Shown in pieces: positions 51,107 through 60,166 of a DNA stretch of 64,000 nt. Made by a program: the position numbers and the translations under genes. Below the pieces are notes generated by a model that saw only the letters and a program-made list of their open reading frames with translations, was not told where the DNA came from and ran no database searches. The stretch comes from Ustilago trichophora (lineage: Eukaryota > Basidiomycota > Ustilaginomycetes > Ustilaginales > Ustilaginaceae): NCBI GenBank assembly GCA_900323505.1, contig OOIN01000004.1:1798001-1862000 (forward strand), given 5' to 3'. How positions within the stretch are numbered: the first letter of the stretch is position 1; the number at the start of each line of letters is the position of its first letter.

Positions 51107-53133
51107 CACAAGAGTTCGAGAGTGTGGCTCCCCTGCAATACACGGGATCCGATCGGACAGTTCTTCCCATCTTGCGTTGCTCACTGTCCCTGTGTAAGTT
51201 CCTGTTCTGAGTATCAAATGATACAGTACAGCTGTCAGCCAACGAAGAACGAAACGGACGAGGCTGCGTTCAAAGACGGATACTATACTGGGATTGAGAC
51301 GAACAGGGTCAACGAAGTGAAACCCTAGACAGACCCCAGGGTTTGGCGCGAGGTTCAAGGTCAAACTCGACTCGAGAGCAACTTGGCGAGCGAGCATGCG
51401 TTTGTTTTGCCCTTCTTCCCTTGTGAACTTCTTGTGCAGGGCAGAGCAAGCGAGCCATCAAAGACAAATTTTCATTCGTCCACATCCCCTTCCCCTCGGT
51501 ACCACGCTCCAGGGATTCCTGAACCCTGGATCCCCTACGGATCAACTCGTTCCTTGCCCTGACTTTGTTCTGCAAATCGTCACCCAATCAGATCGCCCTT
51601 TGAGCCACGACTTCGGGGAACCGCACATGTAATTAGGTTTGTGCTCTAAGCTTGCACCGGCATAAATCCTTTTCGAACTTGCACCCTTGCCGGTGTTGAA
51701 TCTCGCGGCTGGCTGGCATGCGGGGTCCACTCTAATCATTTCGGACTAATTTGGCGTGATACAGAAACCGTTCCGTTGGGCAGCACCAACCAGTACATCG
51801 CTGTCAGCCATACGGGTCAGCAAGAATGACTTCGGGTCTCCGCCGTCCCCTCGGTCCCAAGCCCCAATTCGGCCGACGAAATCGTCCGTCGATTCGAATG
51901 TCAAGGCCGCTTGTGACAGGAGCTTTCCCCTGACGGGCACAAGTAAAGGTCAGAGTGTACCATTTGATCGATCCTCAAGGCTCGCGCTTGGAAGAGAAGC
52001 CTCAAGGAATCGCGTATGATCTAGTACATTCGCGGACGGTGCACACGATGCACCTATCCCAGAGCCAAAGTGCTGAAGCGGACCAGAGCGGAAAGGTGTG
52101 GTCCACAGCTTTCAACTTTTACCAGCAGCTAGCATCAGCACCGGAGGCTGCAATTGGCAAACGTTGCAACTCTTCAAAGAGCCGCTCTGCGGTTCTTTTC
52201 GGACCTGAAGTGCCGGAGTTACAGTATATGCCCGCCAAGCAAAACAATCGTCCCACTTTCAGCCACACCTCGCTTCGCCACACTGCACGTCTCTTGCTCG
52301 GATCTTTGACATTCGCCGTTTTCTCTTTGATCGCTGGCATAAAGTTTCAATTGTACTGTACTCTACTTGCTGGCACGTGGCGCAAAGTCACCTTCTTGAA
52401 ACCCTGCTGAGGCGTGTCTGCTCGGCTTTCTACCGTCCAGTCTGCAGGTCAGACCTGCTCGACCTTTTTCGGTGTTGTTCTCCATACTGCTGATATACAT
52501 GGTCGGTCATATGCGGCAATTCGCGAACGATACTACAGTAGAGTCAGCCAGGAGCGGATCGCCCCAAACAGGCAAAGCTTGGATCGACCCGATTACGATC
52601 AGGCAATGGAGCTTCCGATATAGTGGACGGGAAATTCACCGAGATATGGAATTGCCGAACCCCACTCGGCTTTCTCATGTCTCACGCTCGAGCCAGCCGC
52701 CCCTGACATTTGTGAATGTTGGAAATAAGAATGGTTTGCTGTACGTGTCTCGGTCAAGTAAAAGTGCGTCGGCCAAAGGCGCCCCTAGCGTCATGTAGAC
52801 CACCACAAATGGTCACAGGGAGGAGTTTTTCACCCGTCGCTCTTCATTCCAAACCAAGGCCTACGGCGGAGCTCACATACTATAGAATGACCTCTTCCAG
52901 GTCATATTACTTGTCACAAAAAGACTGACAGGCGGTTGAGTAATGAACGTACGATACCCGACTACGTCGACGCGTCTGTCTAACAAGCAAGAACGGATTA
53001 AGTTATCTTTGAGTGAAGAGGTGGCAGTCTGCGTTCAACACCGACTCTTTTGTCTCGTATCCCTTGAGCGCCTTGTCAAGCTATTCTTCTGATCGTCAAA
53101 TCCAATATCCGAATAAATCACAAGGACACCACA

Positions 53134-55101
53134 ATGCACAAGAAGGATCCCACTCCGGCCTTTGCGCGATCCATACCTAAGCACCTGCTCACTGGTCTTT
53201 GGAATTTGGCCGTGGACGACGATGACGTTGGATTAGAAGAAAGCTGGTTTAAAACCAACAAGCTTTATAGCACCCCGCAAGCTATCACCGTTCCGTACAG
53301 TCCCGAAACATTAGCGTCTGATGTTGCTGACCTTCGCCAGCACAACATTGTATGGTACAAAAAGACGATCGACTGGGACACGCTTTCCCCGCACAGTCGA
53401 GGTGCCAGTCCGTATTCAAGACGATACTTTCTCCACTTTGAAGCTGTCGACTACGAATGTATCGTCTGGGTTCAGGGTCGCATGGTCGGTAGCCATGTAG
53501 GCGGGCAGACGCCGTTCTCCTTCGAGATCACGGAGCATGTTCGGGATATCCATTGCCTCTCTGATGATCGGAAGCTCGTCGTGGTAGTAAGGGCCAAAGA
53601 TTCAGCGCAAGATATGTCACAGCCTCGTGGTAAACAGTACTGGAAGCAAGACAGCTATGGCGAGTCCAAACCCGAAAGCATCTTCTACACTCCGACGACG
53701 GGGATCTGGCAGGATGTTTGGTTCGAAGCGCGCCCGATCAACCATCTCCGAAGCGCGCACTTTGTCAGCGACATTGACGCCGGAACGGTGCGTGCCGATG
53801 TTGAAGTAGATCTGCAAGATCCGAGCTGTTTGACCCGGCAGAAGAGCAATTCTGAGCACTGGGTATCTTTCACCGTCCGACTCTGTGGCAAGGTCATCTC
53901 GACGTGCAAGACGCTCATCACCCCTCAGACACAAAGCTGCTCCACCGTGATCAACGTCAGGCAAGCCGGAGTGCAACCAGAAGGATCTCTACGAGCTCGA
54001 CTCACCACCCCTGGAGTCCTTCCTCCAGAAGTAAATCGCGATCGTTGGGACAACGGCTTGGCACTCTGGTCGCCCGAGAGTCCCACATTATACGATGTTG
54101 AAATCCGACTCCTCGACCAAAAAGATACAATGGTAGACCTGGTACATAGCTACTTTGGCATGCGCAAAGTATCCATTGACGACCAAGGCCGATTCTGTCT
54201 CAACAACCGTGTCTACTTCCAAAAGCTGATCCTCAATCAAGGCTACTGGCCCGAATGCGGGCTCAGTGCTCCCGGCTACGATACATACGCAGACGAGATC
54301 AAGCAGATCAAACAGATGGGATTCAACGGCGTACGCATGCATCAAAAGGTAGAGAGCCAGCAGTTCCTTTGCGAAGCCGATCGCTTGGGACTGTTGGTCT
54401 GGGGAGAGATGGCCAACGCCTACGAATTCAGTAGCAGCTACATTGAGCGTTTCACCAAAGAATGGATCGATGTTGTGAGACGGGACATGTCGCATCCATG
54501 CATCGTAGCTTGGGTCCCCATCAACGAGTCGTGGGGGGTACCTTCGCTGAACACTTCTGCGCAGCAACGGTCGCATCTTTTGTCGCTGTACCACTTGACA
54601 AAGGCGCTAGATCCCACGAGACCTGTTGTTGACAATGATGGATGGCAACATGTCGAGACGGATCTGATTACTGTACACGACTATCGTTCGGCTTCTGAGC
54701 TCGAAGCAGGATTTTCCAGCCGGGCAGCAGCTACAGCAGAGCGAGTTACAGGATACCCCATTCTCCTCTCCCCGCTTGCCACCAGTGAGAAACGCCATAC
54801 CCTGCCCATCCTATGCACCGAGTTCGGAGGTTTGGCACTCAAAGTCGACAACGTCGCCACTACAGCCAACGGCGTAGAGTGGGGCTACGCAAACGCCTCG
54901 TCCCAACAGGACTTTTTACGCCAGTTCGAAGCGCTAGTGAAAGCTCTGACAAAAACAGGACCAGATGGCAACAGAGTAGTGCAGGGCTTTTGCTATACCC
55001 AATTTACGGACGTCGAACAGGAGGTCAATGGTCTTTTGACCAAAGAGAGAAAGTTCAAGGTTGCGCCCGAGAAGATCAAGGCGATCCTCGATGCCATTTA
55101 A
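53134..55101 (+). CDS. Glycoside hydrolase family 2 protein, probably intracellular
   Basis: The 655-residue intronless product has the GH2 layout. A jelly-roll sugar-binding domain (about 1-200; VWVQGRMVGSHVGGQTPF, IWQDVWFEARP) comes first, then an immunoglobulin-like domain (about 205-330). The TIM barrel starts near LILNQGYWPE. The acid/base Glu is at about 465 in VAWVPINESWG and the nucleophile Glu at about 563 in LPILCTEFGG. GFNGVRMHQKVESQQFLCEADRLGLLVWGE is the usual barrel signature (excerpted from 54322 on). GH2 includes beta-galactosidases, beta-mannosidases and beta-glucuronidases; the sequence alone does not settle the sugar. No signal peptide is seen, so it should act in the cytosol. 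It is short for the family because C-terminal domains are missing. Confidence 0.9.
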   Translation: MHKKDPTPAFARSIPKHLLTGLWNLAVDDDDVGLEESWFKTNKLYSTPQAITVPYSPETLASDVADLRQHNIVWYKKTIDWDTLSPHSRGASPYSRRYFLHFEAVDYECIVWVQGRMVGSHVGGQTPFSFEITEHVRDIHCLSDDRKLVVVVRAKDSAQDMSQPRGKQYWKQDSYGESKPESIFYTPTTGIWQDVWFEARPINHLRSAHFVSDIDAGTVRADVEVDLQDPSCLTRQKSNSEHWVSFTVRLCGKVISTCKTLITPQTQSCSTVINVRQAGVQPEGSLRARLTTPGVLPPEVNRDRWDNGLALWSPESPTLYDVEIRLLDQKDTMVDLVHSYFGMRKVSIDDQGRFCLNNRVYFQKLILNQGYWPECGLSAPGYDTYADEIKQIKQMGFNGVRMHQKVESQQFLCEADRLGLLVWGEMANAYEFSSSYIERFTKEWIDVVRRDMSHPCIVAWVPINESWGVPSLNTSAQQRSHLLSLYHLTKALDPTRPVVDNDGWQHVETDLITVHDYRSASELEAGFSSRAAATAERVTGYPILLSPLATSEKRHTLPILCTEFGGLALKVDNVATTANGVEWGYANASSQQDFLRQFEALVKALTKTGPDGNRVVQGFCYTQFTDVEQEVNGLLTKERKFKVAPEKIKAILDAI

Positions 55102-55391
55102 GCAAACCAAAACGTCATCATTTTTTTCTTGATGCTGATCAAATCCCACCCCAAGATCTGATGTGATTCATACCCATGTACAGCAATCAAGAAGCAGAAG
55201 CAGAATCAGGTCGGCTGTCAGAAAAAGCCTGAAATCGGGCAGGGTTGAGAACGAGTGAATGTTATCTGTGTATATCTATGTACAGTTGGATGATAAGTTT
55301 TGAATTGGATCGGCGCTTTTCCAGCCACCCAACATTGATCATTGATCGATGACTTCTTTCAAGAAGAGCCAATCTGTGTCAACCAGTCAGC

Positions 55392-56930
55392 TTAGGCCTG
55401 GACTTCTTCAGTCTTGTCCTCAGTGGCGGTGACGTCGTCGTCCTTGACGCTTGTCTTGGCGAGCATCTTCTCGACCCTCTCTACGTTTTCCTTGGTGACG
55501 CGAGCCTGGTTGGAGACAAAGTACTGACGCTTGAGCTTCAAGTTTTCGACGACTCGGCTGACGTCGGCAGCGTTGGTGGGTGGAGGGATGCTCAATGCGA
55601 GCAGAGCCGAAAGGGTTCCAAGGGGTACGTTGAGCTTGTCACCGCTTGCTCCGTTGGTGGCGGTTGACGAAGCGTTTTCATCCGTAGCAGCATTGTCAGC
55701 AGCGTTGAGATCCAGTGGGGTTCCTCGGCGGCTAGACTTGCCTGCACCACGAGGCTTACGAGCCTTACCAGCAAAGTAGGTCTCCTCATCCTCGTTCTTC
55801 TGACGCAGTACTGCGCCCTTGGGAACCATGGCTTCCGAGTTGACCTGGCGAAGGTTGAGTGCTTTGCCACCAACAGTCTTTGCCCCCTGTTGGGCTTCCG
55901 ACTTCTTGGCCTCTTCGGTGGCGCTTCCCTTGGAGAAGTATGCAATGAGGACATCGCAATCCTCGATCTCCTTTGCGAAGGCGGGGAGAGCGGCATCCTC
56001 ACGAAGCTGCTGCTCGTGCTCCTTTCTCTTCTCGGCCTCTTGGGCTGCACGTTCGTCGCGCTGCTTCTGGAGACGCTTCTCACGTTCCGAGTTGAGCTTG
56101 GCGTAGAAGGTGTCGTTGGCAGCACGGAAGGCTGCTTGACGGTCACGACGGGTCTGGTAGAGAGCGTCGAGCTTGGCACTGAGGGAAGTGCGTTGGTCGA
56201 GCAACTTTCCACGCGAACCGGCTTGCTTGTCCTGCTCGGCCTGGATGGCGTCCAACTCGGCCTTGATCTCGTCGTATCGCTTGTTAAGGGCCTTGGCTTC
56301 GGGAGAGTCGAGGGTGGCCTTGAGGGCATCGACCTTGCTTCGGTCTGCATCGATCTCGGCCTGGAGCTTGTCAAAGTTCTCTACGGTCTTGCGGTTCTTC
56401 TTGAGCTGAGAGATTTCGGAAAGGGCCTTCTTCTCCTCGACCAGCTTCATGGAACCAGATTCGACCTGCTGCTCGAGACGGGCAATTCGCGAGTCGACAT
56501 CGGTGGTGCTCTTGTAAGGAGTTTTGGACTTGGCATGTTGAAGATCCTTGATTTTCTTGCCGATCGAGTCCTGGAGAGTGCGGAGGTCTTCGAGAGTCTT
56601 GCCACGTGCGCCCTTGGAGCCGGCCTGCTGGTTGCGAAGGGTGTCGAGCTCTGCGCGAAGCTGGGAGCGGCGGATACCGGCGGGGGAGTCCTTGGAAGGG
56701 CCAGCGCCAGAGAGGAGCGAACGGACCTGGTTAAGCTCCTTTTGGACGGCATCGATGGACTTGGAGAGCTTGTCGAGCTCGGCGGTGTTGGCGGCGGGGT
56801 CGGGCTTGCCACCGGTGAGCTTGGCAATCTCGACAGCGTCAGGGTTGCCTGCCGGGCGGTCGTGCTTCTTTTCGGTAGTTGCGCCGTTGATGGCTGCGGG
56901 AGCGGTGGTGGTGGGAGTCGTGTCTGCCAT
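55392..56930 (-). CDS. bfr1: Bfr1-like mRNP/ER coiled-coil protein
   Basis: The 512-residue product is mostly charged coiled coil (about 50-330) with repeated Lys/Glu/Asp heptads. It contains segments such as YKSTTDVDSRIARLEQQVESG (excerpted) and DALYQTRRDRQAAFRAANDTFY that resemble fungal Bfr1, a protein of polysomes and the ER involved in mRNA binding and ploidy maintenance. A C-terminal region (PLGTLSALLALSIPPPTNAADVSRVVENLKLKR, in parts) is predicted helical and could bind partners. The ATG at 56930 opens MADTTPTTTAPA, and upstream sequence in the frame looks like leader. The gene is head to head with TMEM14. Confidence 0.82.
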   Translation of the reverse strand: MADTTPTTTAPAAINGATTEKKHDRPAGNPDAVEIAKLTGGKPDPAANTAELDKLSKSIDAVQKELNQVRSLLSGAGPSKDSPAGIRRSQLRAELDTLRNQQAGSKGARGKTLEDLRTLQDSIGKKIKDLQHAKSKTPYKSTTDVDSRIARLEQQVESGSMKLVEEKKALSEISQLKKNRKTVENFDKLQAEIDADRSKVDALKATLDSPEAKALNKRYDEIKAELDAIQAEQDKQAGSRGKLLDQRTSLSAKLDALYQTRRDRQAAFRAANDTFYAKLNSEREKRLQKQRDERAAQEAEKRKEHEQQLREDAALPAFAKEIEDCDVLIAYFSKGSATEEAKKSEAQQGAKTVGGKALNLRQVNSEAMVPKGAVLRQKNEDEETYFAGKARKPRGAGKSSRRGTPLDLNAADNAATDENASSTATNGASGDKLNVPLGTLSALLALSIPPPTNAADVSRVVENLKLKRQYFVSNQARVTKENVERVEKMLAKTSVKDDDVTATEDKTEEVQA

Positions 56931-57671
56931 TTTGCGACGAACCGTGAACGAGTGAAGAGGACCAAAGAAGAGAAGAGTTTGAGACTCGGACAGATGCGAC
57001 GACCGAGTGTTTGTCCGATACTGAAAGGATGATGACTGTGAGACGAAGAGAGGATGAAAAGGAACAGAGAGGGAGTGTGGGTGAGATGTGCACACGAGGG
57101 CAAAGTGATTGCGTGGAACGGTGCGGGCGCGGGGATGCCGACACACTCAAATCGACCCTCGACAAGAAGCACACTCTCCTGAGAAACACACACACGAGGC
57201 AAGTCCAACTCTAGATTGCATCTTTTGTGTACAGTAGCAGGTGGCCGTGTGACTTTGGAGAGAGGACACTTTGATTGGGCCACACAGCGCTCTTCTCTGT
57301 CTGCTTCTTCCTGGCTTGGCCGAGACACAGAGCGTTGGGCGGCGCACTTTGCCCTGAATATCGCAATTTCCACTCTCCCCTTGCTGTTCTTCCAAAAAAG
57401 AGAGCTTTCCAGAATGTTAAGCTTGTCAATGGTGACAATCTAAGGCTCAAAATCGCGGCCCGATCGCAAACAAAGATGCCGCGGGACCGCGCTTGAGCCA
57501 ATTCTCTCGCTCAACCTCCACGGCATATTGTCGCTGCCCGGCAACCAACCGTCAACAACTCTCGTAGAGCAACTTTCCGATTTCTTTCCTCCTTTCTTGC
57601 ATCTACATAACCGCCCTCCCTACCGTCCTTCCTCCCTCACCTTATCCCTCTTCTTTGCACCTGCAGCAAAC
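56931..57671. promoter_or_regulatory. Bidirectional promoter, Bfr1 / TMEM14
   Basis: The 741-bp spacer has CT-rich leaders on both sides and GTGTACAGTAGC near 57228. No gene is seen. Confidence 0.45.
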
Positions 57672-58076
57672 ATGTCCGAGCATCCCGCATTCACAATGGC
57701 CGGCCTCTGCGGCGTGGGCGGTCTGATCGGTTTTGCCAAGACCCGCTCCATCCCTTCCCTCGTTGCCGGTGTCGGCGTCGGCGCACTCTACGCTCTCGCA
57801 GCTACGAGGATCAAAAATGGCGGCGACTACGGCTACGAAATCGCCTCAGGAGCTAGTGCATTGCTGATGGCAAGCAGCGCTCCTAGATTCCGAAAGGGAC
57901 CCGTGCCCATGGGTCTCACGCTCACAAGTGCCTTGGCTCTCGCCTACTATGGTAAGAAGGTAAGTGTCTTGTTGTAGGCATATCGAGGTAAAGGTGCCAA
58001 TGTTGGGATTAGAGCGCAACGCGACTGACATTTGGTGATGCTTTGCTCTCTGTAGGTGTACGACTTCCGACAGTAA
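57672..58076 (+). CDS. TMEM14 family mitochondrial membrane protein
   Basis: Exons 57672-57959 and 58056-58076 encode 102 residues, the normal family size. The product has three to four short hydrophobic Gly/Ala-rich helices (MAGLCGVGGLIGFAK, SLVAGVGVGALYALAA, MGLTLTSALALAYYGKK) and the family hallmark GFAKTRSIPSLVAG. TMEM14C-type proteins lie in the inner mitochondrial membrane, and in animals they aid porphyrin import for heme. The 96-nt intron (GTAAGT ... CTGTAG) leaves a last exon of six codons. If it is retained, the protein ends five residues later at 57977. Confidence 0.9.
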
Positions 58077-58468
58077 TCTGAAAGTGGCCCCGTCCTCCAT
58101 GACAGCCGAGTCGACCGCGCCATCAAATGCGACTTTTTTGTCTTAATAGCTTCTTCTAATCAAACGTACCACCACTTCTCACCAACCAACTTGGCTGTGC
58201 ATTGTCTTTCAAGCTGCATTGCTAAGCAAGCAGTGCTTTCTGCTAGAGTGTGTGCAAAGATCAGGGAACACGAGCGCCTCAAATTATTCGACCGCGTCTT
58301 TGGTAACTTTAGAACGTCAGATTATGGAAAAGGAGCATTGTAGATTGTAGTGTCCATGTGCAAGCAAAGGTAAGGCTTACAAACTGTCCTGCAGTCGCAT
58401 CTTGCAGCGCGCTGGAGAGACGGAAAGAAGGACCATCTATAGAGGTACATGAAAGGACAGATTAAGCC
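58077..58468. other. Convergent intergenic region
   Basis: This 392-bp stretch lies between TMEM14 and the next convergent gene. Nothing is recognised. Confidence 0.6.
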
Positions 58469-60166
58469 TCACTGCGCACTATGTGTAGATCCCGCCGCTG
58501 TGCCGTGTTGTGGAGATGGTATCGACGTGTTACCGCCATACGGATCGCGTTGGACGCTGCTGCTACCGCCGGCAATGCCGGCGTTGGGATCATTCTGAAG
58601 CCAGCCGCCATATTCTGGAGGCAGCTCGTCGACAACTTCCTCGTCCTCCGTGTCGCTGGAAGGCTGCGGCAGTGCTCCCCCGTCGGTATGCTGGACGACG
58701 CGGCGGGTTGCGCGAGCGTCTCTCCTTGCCTGTTCAGCTGCTGCTTGCGCCTTTGACGGGGATCGTGCTGGCGCATGCAATGCTGCGCTTGACGAAGAAG
58801 CGTACGAAGCATCAACCAGACTGTTTTCGTGCTCGGCGTTTGCGCTTCGCGATGAGAAGGGGTTTTGGCTGGACTGCGAGTTGGTCGAGATATTTCCAGG
58901 GCGCGGAGGGTAGTCGTCGCTCGGCGAAGCTCCTGTGGACGAGATACCGGCGGCGCTGAGAAGCTCACCGTAGCTCGGATTGGTCGAGTTGGGCGAAGTC
59001 ATCTCGAGGCTTTGGCCGTATCGACCATCGGGTGATGAGCCGTTGTGATGCCTGGGCTCGTATACGAACGGTGAGACGGCGTAAGAAGAGTTGGCTGGTC
59101 GACCGTCCTCGGTCTGGCCTCCAGGTCCATTGCGTCGTGCGCTACGTCTTGGATCCGTCCCTGCCCAATCCTCGTCTTCGTCGCCATCCAGGTCGACAAA
59201 GCGGACTTCTTCGCTGCGTGCCATATCGCGCTTTGCCTTTTGCCTCCTTCGGTACAAGAGGAATGCGACCAAGCATCCAATCGCCAGGCCGAACGCGATG
59301 GCACCTCCAATGGCACCTCCTGCGATGGCACCTGTCGGATGTGACGGGTGGGGTTTTGTGGTGGGAAGAGAAGTGGGAATGGCTCCTGGGAGGTTGTTGT
59401 ACATGGCAACGGTCGATGCGATGGGAAGTGCAAGGTTGGACTTGTCCGGAAACCTGTATGATGTGCCCAGACAAAATGGACTGAAGGTCGAAGGACCCAC
59501 AGTGTAGATCTCGGAAGCACCGCCACTACCAGGCCCGGAGGCGTCTCCAAGCACCGTCTGAAACTGGGTGCCTTGAGCGAAAGGAACATAGCTGAGATAG
59601 TTGAAGTTGGAGATGTTGAGCGTGTACCGGTCCGGGACTTGGACGGATACGGGTGTGCCGCCCAAGGGAACAAAGCTGATGGTGAAGGGTCTTGTACCTC
59701 TTGTGCCGATATTGTAAAAGTTGACTGCGCCGCACTGAATCATGGAACCATTCTTGGAATCGGCAGCGTAGGTGAAGGCGGCGCTGCCTGTGTAGGCAGG
59801 GCAATTGGAATCGGACTCGGGTGGGGTATTGATGCCGAGAGCCTGAGTGGTGTTGCCATCGCCCCTGGAATCGCCGACAGTGACGACGTACGATGTGAAA
59901 CCGGCGGTTGGTGGAGGAACAACGTATTGGAAAGTGATGTACTCGGCACCAGGCTGGTAGTCGCTGTTGATTCTGTAAGTCTGAGCGAAACCATGGTTGG
60001 CGAGAACCCAGACGGTGTACGGAAAGCCTGATGGCTCTGCTTTCCATGTGACGTTGAGCGGCATGCACTGTTGGGAGACGGTGTGATTGAGCGGAAAGGC
60101 AGTTGCAGGCCTTGAAGGACCAATACACGCTAGTGCAACGAGCAGGGAGAGACAGAGCCGCCACAT
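58469..60166 (-). CDS. Single-pass surface membrane protein
   Basis: The 565-residue product begins with a signal peptide (MWRLCLSLLVALACIGPSRPATA). An ectodomain of about 290 residues follows, with N-glycosylation sites (NHT, NVT, NTT, NGS, NIS) and a few cysteines. A Ser/Thr/Pro-rich stalk leads to a transmembrane helix (GAIAGGAIGGAIAFGLAIGCLVAFLLY) followed by RRRQKAKR. The cytosolic tail of about 190 residues is acidic, then Ser/Pro/Asn-rich. The layout suggests a surface receptor or cell-wall sensor, but I recognise no specific family. The first ATG is at 60166; the longer frame upstream has no ATG and a different composition. Confidence 0.8.
   Translation of the reverse strand: MWRLCLSLLVALACIGPSRPATAFPLNHTVSQQCMPLNVTWKAEPSGFPYTVWVLANHGFAQTYRINSDYQPGAEYITFQYVVPPPTAGFTSYVVTVGDSRGDGNTTQALGINTPPESDSNCPAYTGSAAFTYAADSKNGSMIQCGAVNFYNIGTRGTRPFTISFVPLGGTPVSVQVPDRYTLNISNFNYLSYVPFAQGTQFQTVLGDASGPGSGGASEIYTVGPSTFSPFCLGTSYRFPDKSNLALPIASTVAMYNNLPGAIPTSLPTTKPHPSHPTGAIAGGAIGGAIAFGLAIGCLVAFLLYRRRQKAKRDMARSEEVRFVDLDGDEDEDWAGTDPRRSARRNGPGGQTEDGRPANSSYAVSPFVYEPRHHNGSSPDGRYGQSLEMTSPNSTNPSYGELLSAAGISSTGASPSDDYPPRPGNISTNSQSSQNPFSSRSANAEHENSLVDASYASSSSAALHAPARSPSKAQAAAEQARRDARATRRVVQHTDGGALPQPSSDTEDEEVVDELPPEYGGWLQNDPNAGIAGGSSSVQRDPYGGNTSIPSPQHGTAAGSTHSAQ

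Larger units (their letters stand above)
47523..53133. other. 5.6-kb gene-poor region
   Basis: No recognisable gene lies in this stretch, the longest such gap in the window. It has a purine-rich SDR upstream zone, (GGCAGT)n near 47878-47910, A-rich tracts near 48100 and 48335, three near-identical GA(T)n blocks at 49146-49190 and a TCAC repeat at 51064-51106. ORFs longer than 100 codons exist on both strands but contradict one another. Confidence 0.55.

Noticed and set aside
55890..57032. 380-codon ORF on the + strand
   Set aside because: Antisense shadow of Bfr1.
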